DNA of 64,000 nucleotides from Thermogutta terrifontis (GCF_002277955.1 NZ_CP018477.1:1240001-1304000); one strand, 5' to 3'. Counted from the first letter of the stretch, positions 9,701 through 18,451 are shown. The notes: generated by a model from the letters alone, not told the origin. Numbers and translations: made by a program.

Positions 9701-10066
9701 TCCCAGGTGAAGCCGAAACCTGGCTTGATCGTCACGGTTCTGAATGGGCCGGAAGTATTCCATTTTCTGGGTCAGCTCCGCGAATATGCAGCCCGAGTGG
9801 GCGAGGGAAGTGAACGCCCGCCGGATTCTCTCTTTCAGAAACTGGACGACAAGGTCCAGGAATTGGGCGAACCTTTGACGTCGGCGTATCAACAGGGGCG
9901 AGAGCAGAGTCGCCAGATCCTGGATCGGTTCGACGAGCAGTTGGCCCGAGCACCGGACCCGGCGACTCAGGTTAAAATCCGTTACGAGAGAAGGCAACTG
10001 GGACGATACGCGTCATTTCCGTTCGAGTCACTCTCGCGGCAGATTCTCAGCGGTTTGGACCGGTAG
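6713..10066 (+). CDS. Ser/Thr protein kinase with barrel repeats and pseudo-caspase domain
   Basis: A 1117-residue multidomain protein. Residues 7-270 are a Hanks-type kinase: Gly loop IATGDFATV (13-21), Lys 36 in VAIK, HGD (124-126) in place of HRD, DFG starting at Asp 144, and an APE motif. A transmembrane helix spans about 303-322. Next come four repeats of about 75-80 residues (about 339-650) with the pattern G-x-I/V-E-x-V, then VTLNG, then L-R-x-G-D-x-V, resembling DUF5666-type small beta barrels. Residues about 650-880 look like a caspase (Peptidase C14) domain, but YSGIA (729-733) replaces the usual GHG and Ser 782 sits where the catalytic Cys is expected. An EF-hand-like DENRDGHIDAGEL and helical TPR-like repeats finish it. 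ATG 6713 is preferred over GTG 6701 because GAGG precedes it. It may phosphorylate partners of the upstream FHA-CpaF (inference). Confidence 0.85.
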   Translation: MGQASRYDIVGTIATGDFATVYRGRDRELGRDVAIKEIHPHFRRDPKQLERYWKEAQLLATLQHPNIITIYDVVRPRGWLILELMRGSLQASAQKGPIDLDFLREILIDSLQALDFLHTNGIIHGDIKPSNLLLDSRGRVKLGDFGLARRATDEHGSLLKGTTKYMAPELISAQFGPVGPASDLYSLGFTAYELMCGPDFELLFPTLSTFGRDRQIAWMMWHASPDQKLPPIHRVLEGVPEDLAQVVDRLVVKDQQQRLGSAREALALLKAPQVSVPASISGERAEPSEEELKQQRQKRLMRIIAGVAVACSLLVSILMLLPERSPPPAPPPAVAPVQGRLEAVLLDARRLIIDHDGQGKEEREIRSWDEVIINDKKSLLRDLQPGDLITITVYRDEQGRQVQRIEAIRPERLIGQIEAVSPEQGTITVAREPEGEKVVLRVPRGTPVTLNGQPTFQGQKLEYTQLRSGDRVELYYQREGPEFVVREVAAFRVVQMKGIVREVDVKNARLTVESDAAGQVVTLPWSENCVVTLNGQANVGGQILRPADLRVNDQVEIEHDTRIRRVDAYRVLGVAGVIERVHFDAGSIDVILSQDQKSMQFLVPPTCEITLAGEPAQLADLRAGDKVDIQHDTPDGRIARALKITVVRPEDRRRFALLVAVGEFDDESLPDVPVLSTGIQKFADVLIRRGAFPRNQTLVLSNPSRVRWEQALTAFLKDVPSEGEVVVCYSGIAIRDASKRVYLLCRDSSVNRLAETALPIQTLADALEKCSASKKLLILDVSPAGVQISGDVVSAEEALQAVQGPPGRAAFRTVTAVAATASGQGVVTNQEGSATVAALMEAYRGAADENRDGHIDAGELYAFLTRQLPQIAGTSQSPRLLLPDNRPSRLTEEAKNALRSLGAMLLQDNLDARVVNDTYRTALKLAGKEPEPALLYGLLQIKMAQFSEAERVFEPLKLERPEELVSYLALAWTKLFRRDYNGGVGEMLALASHWESSQVKPKPGLIVTVLNGPEVFHFLGQLREYAARVGEGSERPPDSLFQKLDDKVQELGEPLTSAYQQGREQSRQILDRFDEQLARAPDPATQVKIRYERRQLGRYASFPFESLSRQILSGLDR

Positions 10067-10627
10067 CACGAAGATTGTGCCGAGGTTTCCGGTGCTGCAG
10101 AGAGGCCGCTGGGAAGACTGTCGCTGGTGAAGAGTCGCGCCGCTGGTAGAACGGGCTGGGTATAAAAAAAGTGGGCTTCCGGCGTGCCACCTCCGCAGTG
10201 GCGAAATCATGCGGTAGGGCAAGGTACCCGCATGACGACCGCTGCGCCGGAAACCCCACGGGCCAGCCTGATTTACTGAAAGGTGATTGAGCACAATTTG
10301 TGCCAATCAGTGGGGTAAACTCTATTTCTTAAGGTATGTTCGGAAAAAGACTTAGGAACGACGTTTCGGAATAGCCAAAATGTGCCCCAGGTTCCGGATA
10401 GGGTACGGTGCAGTGATTTGCAACACCCTGGTCAATCTAGCAACACGGGTCTCGTGAGTTAAAATCGCCGTCAAAATCACTGTTGCATTGTGCTACACTC
10501 CCGAGGTGGGTATCATCATACAAGTTGGACGGGGTTACGGTGGATATTGGGAAGGGGCTCTGTTAGGTATCATGGTGTTTTCGAGCGGTTCGCCGCAGTT
10601 TCCCCTGACCAATTGATACGGCCCGAT
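10067..10627. other. Gene-free stretch with structured element
   Basis: No convincing coding frame lies between the kinase gene and the lipid kinase. The most notable content is the long nested inverted repeat at 10171-10259 (listed separately). The rest is AT-richer than its surroundings, notably 10310-10380. Weak promoter-like hexamers such as TACACT occur near 10493, but no well-spaced -35/-10 pair is visible. Confidence 0.6.
10171..10259. other. Nested imperfect inverted repeat (about 89 nt hairpin)
   Basis: The outer arms, GTGGGCTTCCGGCG (10171-10184) and its near complement ending in CCCCAC (10245-10259), pair with one mismatch and one bulge. An inner arm CAGTGG pairs with CCGCTG including one G-U, and an innermost CATGCGG pairs with CCGCATG. 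A run of A's lies immediately before the left arm (10164-10170), so the minus strand has T's after the hairpin. It could be a bidirectional or minus-strand terminator, a structured RNA, or a MITE-like repeat; the sequence alone does not decide. Confidence 0.6.
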
Positions 10628-11620
10628 ATGACACCGCAGAGGAGCGACTGCAACTGTATTGTGATACTGCATAACCCAAAAGCGGGGAGATGGCCCTCCG
10701 ATAAGAAAGTCGGTCGCCTCGTGAGCGCGCTCACTGACCAGGGTTACTCGGTACGGGTCAGTCAAAATCTGGGAGAAGCTGTGGAGTTGGCGAATGCGGC
10801 GTTCGAGACCGGGCGGCTGAAATGTTTGATCGGTGCGGGGGGAGATGGAACCGCCGGGGAGTTGATCAATCGCGTGGTGCCGGGCTTGCCGCTGTCTTTC
10901 TTTCCCACTGGAACATCCAACCTGGTGGCAAGTTATTTTGGATTTTCTCGCAAGCCGCGTAAAACAGTGGAAACACTGATGAACGGCGAGCCAGTCGCCA
11001 TCGACGCGGGTATAGCCAACGGTAGGTTGTTCCTGGTGATGCTCAGTTGCGGGTTTGATGCTGCCGCCGTGGAGATGGTCCACCGGAAACGGATGGAAGG
11101 TCATCGGGGGGGCCGAGGTGGATTTGCCACTTTCATCGGCCCAATTTGCCATCTCATTGGGACTTATCCTTTTCCTCAAATGGCGGTGGAAGTTCTGGAT
11201 GGAAACGGGGGTGCGGGCACCTCTTTGATGCGTCCACAGGAGGGCTCGGCGGCCACTCTCGCAGCCAAGTGGGTATTTGTATTCAATTTACCCCGATATG
11301 GGTGGGGGCTGCCGATCTCACCCGAGGCCAACGGTACGGACGGACTTCTTGATCTGTGCACATATCGAGGGGGTGGGTTCTGGAAGGGGCTGTGGTACAC
11401 GCTCACAACCCAGCTCCAGCTCCATCGGCGTTTGCGGGATTTTCAGCATCTCCGCGGTCGGCGTTTTCGGATAACGGCCGACGCCCCAGTCCCTTATCAG
11501 CTTGACGGCGATCCGGCCGGATACCTTCCTGTGGAAGTCGAGGTCGCGCCACGGCGTGTTCACCTCGTCGTGCCCAAATGGGTAGCGCGACGGTTGGTAT
11601 CGACTGCACCGGGAAGCTGA
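10628..11620 (+). CDS. Diacylglycerol kinase catalytic-domain lipid kinase
   Basis: A 330-residue protein of the DAGK/sphingosine-kinase family (YegS/BmrU/DgkB-like), which phosphorylates diacylglycerol or a related lipid using ATP. Seen in the sequence: an N-terminal strand with the 'NPKAGR' motif (about residues 15-22), the GGDGT nucleotide-binding motif (about 75-79) and PTGTSNLVA (about 95-103), a typical family signature. The C-terminal beta-rich domain ends with the 'QLDGDPAGYLPVEVEV' stretch usual for the family. I chose ATG 10628, 15 codons before the conserved core; a longer frame reaches 10490 but adds sequence unlike the family. It may act in lipid or lipid-linked glycan recycling; the exact substrate cannot be told. 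Confidence 0.8.
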   Translation: MTPQRSDCNCIVILHNPKAGRWPSDKKVGRLVSALTDQGYSVRVSQNLGEAVELANAAFETGRLKCLIGAGGDGTAGELINRVVPGLPLSFFPTGTSNLVASYFGFSRKPRKTVETLMNGEPVAIDAGIANGRLFLVMLSCGFDAAAVEMVHRKRMEGHRGGRGGFATFIGPICHLIGTYPFPQMAVEVLDGNGGAGTSLMRPQEGSAATLAAKWVFVFNLPRYGWGLPISPEANGTDGLLDLCTYRGGGFWKGLWYTLTTQLQLHRRLRDFQHLRGRRFRITADAPVPYQLDGDPAGYLPVEVEVAPRRVHLVVPKWVARRLVSTAPGS

Positions 11621-11651
11621 GTTCGATCAAACTGGGTAGGGAGAACGTGCA

Positions 11652-12482
11652 GTGGCTGAAGGAAAGGCCCAGGTTGCTGGTTATGCATGCGGACCAGGGG
11701 AGCCGCTCCTGTTTATTGCCGGTCCCTGCGTGATTGAAAACGAGTCAATCACACGGGAAATCGCGGAGTTTTTGGCGGAGTTCGCTCGCTCTCACCAAAT
11801 TCGCCTTATTTTCAAGGCATCCTTTGACAAGGCTAACCGTACCAGCCTGCATTCATTTCGCGGACCCGGACTGGCCGAGGGCCTGCGGATTCTCAGCAGA
11901 ATCAAAGAGAGCACGGGGCTGCCTGTCACGACGGATATTCACGAGCCAGCACAGGCCCTTCCGGTGGGGGAAGTGTGCGACCTCATTCAGATTCCAGCAT
12001 TTTTGTGCCGGCAGACGGACCTACTGGTGGCTGCCGCTCAAACGGGGAAACCGGTCCATGTCAAAAAGGGCCAGTTTCTGGCTCCCTGGGATATGCGGTA
12101 CGTGGTGGAGAAGCTCCGGTCCGCCGGATGTCAGAACGTTCTCGTGGGGGAACGTGGAACCTTCTTTGGATATGGGCGCCTGGTCAACGACATGCAGGCC
12201 ATCCCCATCCTCCACGAAGTTGGTGTCCCGGTGATCTTTGACGCCACCCACAGCGTACAGCAACCGGGGGCCCAGGGAGGACGTTCCGGGGGCAACCGCC
12301 AGATGGTCGCGCCGCTTGCCCGGGCCGCCGTGGCGGCCGGCGCCGACGGGGTCTTCTTCGAAACTCACCCCCGACCTGACGAGGCCCTCAGTGATGGTCC
12401 CAACATGGTACCTCTGTCGGAATTGCCCGCTTTGATCCAAACCCTTGTGGAATTACGACAATGGGTTCTGTCACATCCCTGA
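11652..12482 (+). CDS. kdsA: 3-deoxy-8-phosphooctulonate (KDO-8-P) synthase
   Basis: A 276-residue enzyme that condenses phosphoenolpyruvate with arabinose 5-phosphate to give KDO-8-phosphate, the first committed step toward the KDO sugar of lipopolysaccharide. Diagnostic motifs are FIAGPCVIE near residues 21-29, [11 protein letters not shown] near 56-66, TTDIHEP, and the [10 protein letters not shown] stretch near the C-terminus. The length matches the family. It starts at GTG 11652 with an AGGGAGAA site upstream, 31 bases after the lipid kinase stop. The next gene starts inside its last codons (22-base overlap), which suggests translational coupling. Its presence supports a Gram-negative envelope. 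Confidence 0.96.
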   Translation: MAEGKAQVAGYACGPGEPLLFIAGPCVIENESITREIAEFLAEFARSHQIRLIFKASFDKANRTSLHSFRGPGLAEGLRILSRIKESTGLPVTTDIHEPAQALPVGEVCDLIQIPAFLCRQTDLLVAAAQTGKPVHVKKGQFLAPWDMRYVVEKLRSAGCQNVLVGERGTFFGYGRLVNDMQAIPILHEVGVPVIFDATHSVQQPGAQGGRSGGNRQMVAPLARAAVAAGADGVFFETHPRPDEALSDGPNMVPLSELPALIQTLVELRQWVLSHP

Positions 12483-14164
12483 TTTCGAGTGGAAAAAGCA
12501 ACACCTTACGATTCAATCTTACTACGCGCCCTTTTTTGGCCCGCCTCGGTGCGATGATATTAATTGTTTTCATATCGCTTTGCTTGACGGCGGTGGGATG
12601 CCGTCCAGGCATGCAGGCCGGCTCCGCAGGCAAGTCTCAGGCCTCCACTGACACCGCTGGTCAAACGGCTACCCTTCATCGCGATGAGCTATTCGAAATT
12701 GCCATCAGCAATCTCAATCGGCTTTATCAGTTCGAAGGCACCGAAATGGCTCTCCAAGTGGCCGATCGGCTTGACCAGTGGATCAAAACCCAGCCCCCGT
12801 TGACTGATTGGACACCTGATCCGCTCCTCCAGAAGCTACCGCCCGATCTCGCACAACTCAAGGCGGTGAAAGAACTTGGGGAACTCAGGTTCACTCGGGA
12901 TGACGGGATCTTTCTGCAGACTGCCGTATGGCTTCGCGACATCGCTGGTTGGGCCCGTGGGGAACAACCCGATGAATTAAGCCGCGCCATCGAATTGTTC
13001 GATTGGGTGGTGATCAACGTTCAGTTGGATTCGCAGGAGCGGATGATCCGGCTTCCCTCCGGGCAGTTGCTCATCCACACTCCGTGGGAAACTCTGCTAT
13101 TGGGGCACGGGACGGTCTTTGATCGGGCCTGGGTCTATCTCCTGCTGTGTCGGCAGGAAGGGTTGGATGCAGCGGTGGTGGCTGTCAATCGTGCGGCGGC
13201 AGGGGCTCCGCCGCTTTGGGAAGTCTTCGCTGTGGGGGTTCTCATCAACGGGGAGTTGTACCTGTTCGAGCCGGCACTGGGAGTTCCGATTCCCGCGAAG
13301 GACGGCCTGAAGGTGGAAAAAGGAAAAGGGCTCGTCATTCGACCGGCCACACTCAGGGAATTGGCAGCGGATGATTCCCTTCTCCGCCGATTGGATGCGG
13401 ATCCCCGCAATCCTTATCGTGTCAAAGCGGAAGACCTTCGGGAAGTCATGCTGTACGTGGAAGGTTCTCCCCCGTATTTGTCTCGGCGCATGGAAATGGT
13501 GCAGAAGATGCTCGCCGGGACGGAGTCCCTCGTCATAACAACTCATCCCAGCGAAATTGCCGAGCGGCTTCGCCAGACGCGGCATGTAAAGGATGTGGAG
13601 CTTTGGGTGGTGCCCTACGAAGCGGAACAGCAGCGGGAGACATTCGGACAGCAGATTGGACAGCATATTTTGCGGGAAGTGATGCCCTATCTGGCGCCCG
13701 TTGGGGAAGTGGTGCCTTTATGGCGGGGGAGAGTTCTCCACTTTCGTGGGGATCTCGTCGGGGAGGAGAGCGCCGCATATTACTACCAACTCGCCAGACC
13801 ACCGGAAAGGCTTCTGGCGTCGGGAAACCTGGCGCCCGATCAGGAGGCTATCCTCAACCGGGCCAAAATCAACGCCAGCTACTGGCTGGGAATTCTTGCT
13901 TTGTATCAGGGAAACCGCAAGAGCGCCGAAGACTACTTTATCAAGCGGACCGCCTTATCCGAACCCGATTCTCCGTGGGAGTCGGGGGTCCTCTATGCAC
14001 TGGGCCGGCTCAACGAGAAGCTGGGGGACTACTCCCGGGCGATTACAGCATACCGCTCTGAGATGCACCTGCCGAACCGGTATGGCAATTTAGTTCGGGC
14101 AAAATGGCTGGAGGAGTTGACAGGCGCCAAGCCGCTCGAGATTAAGGAGAGGCCCCAAGAGTGA
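12461..14164 (+). CDS. Lipoprotein with degenerate transglutaminase-like domain and TPR tail
   Basis: A 567-residue protein. An N-terminal hydrophobic segment ends in the lipobox LTAVGC (Cys about residue 47 from ATG 12461), so it is probably an exported lipoprotein. A start at ATG 12554 is possible but would remove the basic n-region. Residues about 205-275 resemble a transglutaminase-like fold: an [21 protein letters not shown] helix-strand unit followed by [19 protein letters not shown]. The catalytic Cys, His and Asp of active family members are not in their expected places, so activity is doubtful. The C-terminal 100 residues look like TPR helices. The coding start overlaps kdsA by 22 bases. 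Its role is unknown; envelope maintenance is a guess. Confidence 0.7.
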   Translation: MGSVTSLISSGKSNTLRFNLTTRPFLARLGAMILIVFISLCLTAVGCRPGMQAGSAGKSQASTDTAGQTATLHRDELFEIAISNLNRLYQFEGTEMALQVADRLDQWIKTQPPLTDWTPDPLLQKLPPDLAQLKAVKELGELRFTRDDGIFLQTAVWLRDIAGWARGEQPDELSRAIELFDWVVINVQLDSQERMIRLPSGQLLIHTPWETLLLGHGTVFDRAWVYLLLCRQEGLDAAVVAVNRAAAGAPPLWEVFAVGVLINGELYLFEPALGVPIPAKDGLKVEKGKGLVIRPATLRELAADDSLLRRLDADPRNPYRVKAEDLREVMLYVEGSPPYLSRRMEMVQKMLAGTESLVITTHPSEIAERLRQTRHVKDVELWVVPYEAEQQRETFGQQIGQHILREVMPYLAPVGEVVPLWRGRVLHFRGDLVGEESAAYYYQLARPPERLLASGNLAPDQEAILNRAKINASYWLGILALYQGNRKSAEDYFIKRTALSEPDSPWESGVLYALGRLNEKLGDYSRAITAYRSEMHLPNRYGNLVRAKWLEELTGAKPLEIKERPQE

Positions 14165-14751
14165 TCGGTGGGACCTGGCGGAAAGGGCCGGGTAGCTTCG
14201 AGAATACCTCGTCCACCGCCCGGCAAGGCGGGAAGCATGCCGCAAAGCCCTCCAATTCGGTACCTGATCCATCGCGTCTTCTGGCAACTCCGCTGGGATG
14301 ACGTTGCCGCAACGTGTTGTTGCGGCCATTCACGAATGGCCCCACGGTGCAGCCAAAAGACTGAACCCAGCAGTCAGGGCGCGGCTGATAGAATGCATCA
14401 TGCAAACGCTGGAATGTCGAGCCGGCAAGGAGGTCTCTCCGTGTTGAATGGAGCCCCCCGCGAGCCAGTGTGGACCTCTGCGTCCAGGGATAGGGGGATG
14501 GGGAGTTGGCTCAGATTCTCGGTACCAATTGAGGGTTTCGGCATTCTGCAGTACACTGAAAAAGAGGGAACGGTTGGCCTCCGCATGTCCTGGGCGTTTC
14601 CCTTCTGTGGTGGGGTTTTTACGCGGCGACATGGAGTTTTGGACAAGCCTGGAATGCCGGCCAAATTGGCAGGTTTTCTCAGGCGATCCCTCATTTCGCA
14701 AGCCCGGGTCGATTACGTGGATATACCGAGAATGTATGCGAGGACTGGCTT
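14165..14751. other. Long gene-free leader before rpmE
   Basis: Open frames exist on both strands here (a plus-strand frame covers nearly the whole stretch), but the translations are rich in Arg, Ser and Pro with no family resemblance or conserved pattern, so I do not call a gene. A perfect 8-bp stem, GCCGCAAC with GTTGCGGC and a 5-base loop, lies at 14306-14326 without a T tract. No strong promoter is evident. An unusually long 5' region before a ribosomal protein gene may hold regulation. Confidence 0.5.
14306..14326. other. Perfect hairpin, 8-bp stem
   Basis: GCCGCAAC, loop GTGTT, GTTGCGGC. It lies 142 bases after the lipoprotein gene and 426 bases before rpmE. No T run follows on either strand, so it is at best a weak or Rho-assisted terminator or part of a leader structure. 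Confidence 0.4.
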
Positions 14752-14976
14752 ATGAAAGAAGGTATTCACCCCAAGTATGTGGACTGTAAGGTCACCTGCG
14801 GGTGTGGTAACACATTCATGACCCGCAGCGTGAAGCCCGAGCTGAGAATCGACATTTGCAACATGTGTCACCCCTTTTTTACCGGTAAGCTCAAATACGT
14901 TGACACCACGGGACGGATCGAGAAGTTCCGCTCGAAGTTCTCTGGGGGTTACGCGGGCGGGAAGAATAAGAGCTGA
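14752..14976 (+). CDS. rpmE: Ribosomal protein L31
   Basis: A 74-residue large-subunit ribosomal protein. The zinc-binding form is indicated by Cys 12, 16 and 18 and the C-x-x-C in 'ICNMCHPF', with the conserved 'HPKY' near the N-terminus and 'HPFFTGK' in the middle. Length and motif order match the type A (Zn-containing) L31. It is followed by prfA and prmC on the same strand, a grouping seen in many bacteria. Confidence 0.97.
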   Translation: MKEGIHPKYVDCKVTCGCGNTFMTRSVKPELRIDICNMCHPFFTGKLKYVDTTGRIEKFRSKFSGGYAGGKNKS

Positions 14977-15126
14977 GGACATTCTCTGGCCTCGCTCAGC
15001 CTTGTCGAGCGTTACAATAACTGGCGAGAAGTGACGAGGGATCGCGAACGCCGATAATGGGACACTCCGCCAGCCTGGGGAATCCTGTGGCGAAGCCGGT
15101 GGCGTATCTGTTTATGCGCAGAGAAT

Positions 15127-16200
15127 ATGCGCAAGGAACTGGACGAAAAACTCGCGCGGTTTGAAGAGCTGGAGCGGCAGCTTCATGATCCGGACGTGCT
15201 CGCCGATTCGGCACGTCTGGCGGCGGTCATGCGCGAGCATGGGGCGCTGGCCAAAGTTGCCGTCAAATACCGCAAATTCAAGGAAGTGAACCAGCAGATC
15301 CTGGAATTGCGGAATCTGCTGGAGGGTGATGATCCGGAATTACGCGAGCTGGCGGAAGAGGAACTGCCTCGGCTTCGTCGCGAGCGAGAAGCGCTTTGGG
15401 ACGAGCTGCTGGATTTGACCATCGGGGGAGAGGACGCGAATCGCACCCGGTGTATCCTGGAGATTCGGGCGGGAACAGGGGGAGAAGAGGCCGCTCTTTT
15501 TGCCCGCGATCTTTTCGAAATGTATCGCCGGTATGCTGAATCCAAGGGTTGGAAAGTTGAAATCCTCGGGATGAACCCAACCGAATTGGGGGGCTTTAAG
15601 GAAATCAGCGTGGGGCTGGAAGGTGAAGAGGTTTACCGGCGGCTTCAGTACGAAAGCGGTGGTCATCGGGTGCAGCGGGTGCCGGAAACCGAGGCCAAAG
15701 GCCGGATTCATACCTCCCTGGCCACCGTGGCGGTGCTCCCTGAGCCTGAAGACGTCGAAATAGAGATCAAGCCGGAGGATTATCGCCGGGATACTTTTCA
15801 CGCCAGTGGCCCTGGGGGACAGCACGTCAACAAGACTTCCTCGGCTGTTCGCCTGACCCACTACGCCACGGGGATCGTTGTCCAGTGCCAGGACGAAAAG
15901 AGTCAGCACAAGAATTTTGCCAAGGCCCTGCGGGTGCTCAAAACCCGGGTGTATGAATACTATCGGCGTGCGAAGGAGGCCGAACGGGCTCAGGAGCGTC
16001 GCAGCAAGATTGGTTCGGGAGATCGCAGCGAGCGAATTCGCACTTATAATTTTCCCGAAAATCGGGTGACGGATCACCGCATTAACTTGACGCTCTATCA
16101 GCTCGACAGCATTTTGGAAGGCAATCTCGATCCGATCATCGAGGCCCTTCTCGATTACGAACGGAATGAACTCCGCGCGACGTTTGGGGCACTCGATTGA
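15127..16200 (+). CDS. prfA: Peptide chain release factor 1
   Basis: A 357-residue class I release factor reading UAA and UAG. The GGQ motif that triggers peptidyl-tRNA hydrolysis is in [11 protein letters not shown] (about residues 225-235). The upstream coiled N-terminal domain and the 'RAGTGGEEA' stretch (about 114-122) are typical. The start ATG 15127 gives the usual N-terminus. The Gln of GGQ is the target of PrmC, encoded 112 bases downstream, so enzyme and substrate sit together. Confidence 0.97.
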   Translation: MRKELDEKLARFEELERQLHDPDVLADSARLAAVMREHGALAKVAVKYRKFKEVNQQILELRNLLEGDDPELRELAEEELPRLRREREALWDELLDLTIGGEDANRTRCILEIRAGTGGEEAALFARDLFEMYRRYAESKGWKVEILGMNPTELGGFKEISVGLEGEEVYRRLQYESGGHRVQRVPETEAKGRIHTSLATVAVLPEPEDVEIEIKPEDYRRDTFHASGPGGQHVNKTSSAVRLTHYATGIVVQCQDEKSQHKNFAKALRVLKTRVYEYYRRAKEAERAQERRSKIGSGDRSERIRTYNFPENRVTDHRINLTLYQLDSILEGNLDPIIEALLDYERNELRATFGALD

Positions 16201-16312
16201 GCGACGGGGCCTTGGTTGTTTTTGCAATGTCGGTGCATTCCACACGACCCGGGCGGGAAAAAAGGCGCGCAAAACGGCGTGGGAACCGCGTGATAAGAAG
16301 GATCGCTTCCCG

Positions 16313-17200
16313 ATGACCCAGGCCGATGTCTGGACGGTAGGCCGACTTCTCAACTGGACCACGGAATATCTCCGCCGACACGGTTCGGACAGCCCGCGTT
16401 TAGACGCCGAGGTCCTGCTCGCCTCTGCGCGCGGCTGCCAGCGGATCGATCTGTACACTCGCTTTGACGACATCCCTTCGGAGGAGGAAAAGGCGCGGTT
16501 CCGCGAGATGATCAAGCGTCGGGCGGAAGGCGTGCCGGTGGCCTATCTGGTGGGAGAACGGGAGTTTTTCTCGCTCAAATTCCGTGTCACGCCCGATGTG
16601 CTGATCCCTCGCCCGGAGACCGAGTTTGTGATGGTCACTCTTTTGGAATGGGCCCGCAAACAGGGAGCGGATCGCCCCTGGCTGATCTGTGATGTCGGGA
16701 CGGGCTCGGGGATCCTCGCCATTTGCGCAGCCAAACACCTGCCGCATGCCCGCGTGACGGCCGTGGACATCAGCTCCGCAGCCCTGGCAGTTGCCCGGGA
16801 GAATGCTGAGCGGCACGGCGTGGCGGACCGCATCCAATTCCTTGAAAGTGACCTTTTGCAAGGCGTGCCGAACGAGTTGCGATTCGATTTCATCGTGTCC
16901 AACCCTCCCTACGTGAGTGAGGCGGAGTACGAACAGCTTTCCCCGGACGTCAGGAAGTACGAACCCTACCAGGCGCTTGTGGCTGGGCCACGCGGGACGG
17001 AAATCATCGAGCGGCTCGTTCCGCAGGCTGCCGAAAGGCTTGTCCCAGGAGGAGGATTGATCTTTGAGATTTCGCCCATGATTCACGACGCCGCTCGCCA
17101 AATAGTGGCCGATGATCCACGCTTTGAATTGGGTCCCACCGTTCGCGATTTGGCGCGATTACCCCGTGTCATTCAGGCTCGTCGCAGGGAAACAGTTTGA
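16313..17200 (+). CDS. prmC: Release factor glutamine N5-methyltransferase
   Basis: A 295-residue SAM-dependent methyltransferase (HemK/PrmC) that methylates the GGQ glutamine of release factors. Motifs are IPRPETE, the SAM-binding DVGTGSGILAI (about residues 125-135), and the catalytic NPPY in VSNPPYVSEAEY. The small N-terminal helical domain with 'RLDAEVLLA' is also visible. I chose ATG 16313; an in-frame start at 16166 inside prfA would add about 50 residues unlike the family. Its neighbour prfA encodes the substrate. Confidence 0.95.
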   Translation: MTQADVWTVGRLLNWTTEYLRRHGSDSPRLDAEVLLASARGCQRIDLYTRFDDIPSEEEKARFREMIKRRAEGVPVAYLVGEREFFSLKFRVTPDVLIPRPETEFVMVTLLEWARKQGADRPWLICDVGTGSGILAICAAKHLPHARVTAVDISSAALAVARENAERHGVADRIQFLESDLLQGVPNELRFDFIVSNPPYVSEAEYEQLSPDVRKYEPYQALVAGPRGTEIIERLVPQAAERLVPGGGLIFEISPMIHDAARQIVADDPRFELGPTVRDLARLPRVIQARRRETV

Positions 17201-17223
17201 GTCATCCGATTTTCTACCAGCCT

Positions 17224-18258
17224 TCATCTGCTTGGCGGAGAGCTGGACTGTGAGGAAGGTGGCAGGTGCCGGAAGAGCCGTTGCCGCAGGATGTTGCGGT
17301 CCGAAGTGAGCGACTCGTCCCCAGAATCGGTGAAGAGAATCTGGTAATAGATGTGGAACTTGGCATCCAAGTCGTCAGCATAGTGAACGATGAGGGCTTC
17401 CGGCGTCATGGGCGGTTTGGGAGATCCCCATTCAGGCAGTCGCTGATGGGCAATGATCAGGTGTTCCAGGCGAAGCTGAGTCTCCGGGCAAAGCGGAACA
17501 CGGCTGGCGAATTCACGGACAATGTCCCGGCCGAGTAAGAGGTGTCCCAAAAGGGCCCCCTCCTCCGAATACTCTGTGGTAATGGTGGAGAAACGTAACT
17601 CGCGGAGTTTGCCAATGTCATGGAGGATTCCCCCCGCAATGACCAAATCGCGGTCGAGGGGGGGACGCAAATCGGGATAGAGCTGCCGGTATTTATCGGC
17701 GAGAAAGACGCACGTTCGCGCCACCGAGAGGGTGTGCTCCAGCCAACCGCCCACATAGGCGTGATGGTGGGTACGGGCGGCAGGTAAGGTCAGAAGCGAT
17801 TCGCGAAACTCCTCAAGGATTGTCGTGACAAAAGTTCGCAGGCTTTCATTCGCGAGTTCTTTCCGCGTAAGCTCAAGCAATTCCCGATAAAGCTCTTCAG
17901 GAGGGTATCGCGATTGGGGAAGACACATGAGAGGGTCAAAGCCATCCTGGCGGTCTTGTTCGACAACCTCTCGAATCCGACGGATTTCAAGTTGCGGGCC
18001 AAAGCGTGTGTCGCGGCGGACTGCCCGCAGCTTGTAAAACACGCCCACCGCCCACTCGTCTCGGCATACGGCGGCCAGGGGAGAATCACACCAGATAGGA
18101 AATGTGAACTCCATGGTGGCATCCCGGAAGGTGACCATCCAATAAGGTTTGCCATCGCGGGTGGTGGATTCTTCTTTTCGGCTGAGGAGGGCGAAGGTGT
18201 CGCATTCCTGATCGCACGGTAATTCACTGAGAGCTCGCAAGGGAACCTTGGTGGCCAT
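17224..18258 (-). CDS. YhaM-like 3'-5' exoribonuclease (OB-fold plus HD domain)
   Basis: A 344-residue protein with an N-terminal OB-fold nucleic-acid-binding region (about residues 15-110) and a C-terminal HD phosphohydrolase domain (about 160-310). The HD motif is GGILHDIGK, with an upstream HHAYVGGWLEHT helix and a downstream 'LEHLIIAHQ' helix supplying further metal ligands. This arrangement matches YhaM-family 3'-5' exoribonucleases. It is convergent with prmC (23 bases between stops). The first 20 residues and the start ATG at 18258 are reasonable, but no strong ribosome site is visible. An HD nuclease acting on DNA is a less likely alternative. Confidence 0.8.
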   Translation of the reverse strand: MATKVPLRALSELPCDQECDTFALLSRKEESTTRDGKPYWMVTFRDATMEFTFPIWCDSPLAAVCRDEWAVGVFYKLRAVRRDTRFGPQLEIRRIREVVEQDRQDGFDPLMCLPQSRYPPEELYRELLELTRKELANESLRTFVTTILEEFRESLLTLPAARTHHHAYVGGWLEHTLSVARTCVFLADKYRQLYPDLRPPLDRDLVIAGGILHDIGKLRELRFSTITTEYSEEGALLGHLLLGRDIVREFASRVPLCPETQLRLEHLIIAHQRLPEWGSPKPPMTPEALIVHYADDLDAKFHIYYQILFTDSGDESLTSDRNILRQRLFRHLPPSSQSSSPPSR

Positions 18259-18421
18259 CGTTCGTATTGTCGATTGAAAGGCAATTGGCCCGACTGATTG
18301 GCAACGTGTTTAACGACGCTCAAGCTGCGATGGAATCAGCGCCCGGGTTGGGTTAAGACGACATCTCACGAATGAGTTGCAGCGAATTGTAACAGGGACC
18401 GCTGGGCTTTGCCAGTTGGAC

Positions 18422-18451
18422 AAAAAACCCCCAGTGTGGCGAGCACTGGGG
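18422..18451 (-). terminator. Rho-independent terminator of the VIT/vWA gene
   Basis: On the minus strand, CCCCAGTG, a 7-base loop and CACTGGGG form a perfect 8-bp stem followed by G and six T's. It lies 47 bases after the stop of the gene at 18498-20858, the classic position and shape. Confidence 0.85.

Noticed and set aside
14168-14755. 195-codon plus-strand frame between the lipoprotein gene and rpmE
   Set aside because: Composition is Arg/Ser/Pro-rich, no recognised pattern, and the frame overlaps the rpmE start.
15340-16515. 391-codon frame antisense to prfA/prmC
   Set aside because: Covers two certain genes on the other strand; translation is Arg/Pro-rich without motifs.
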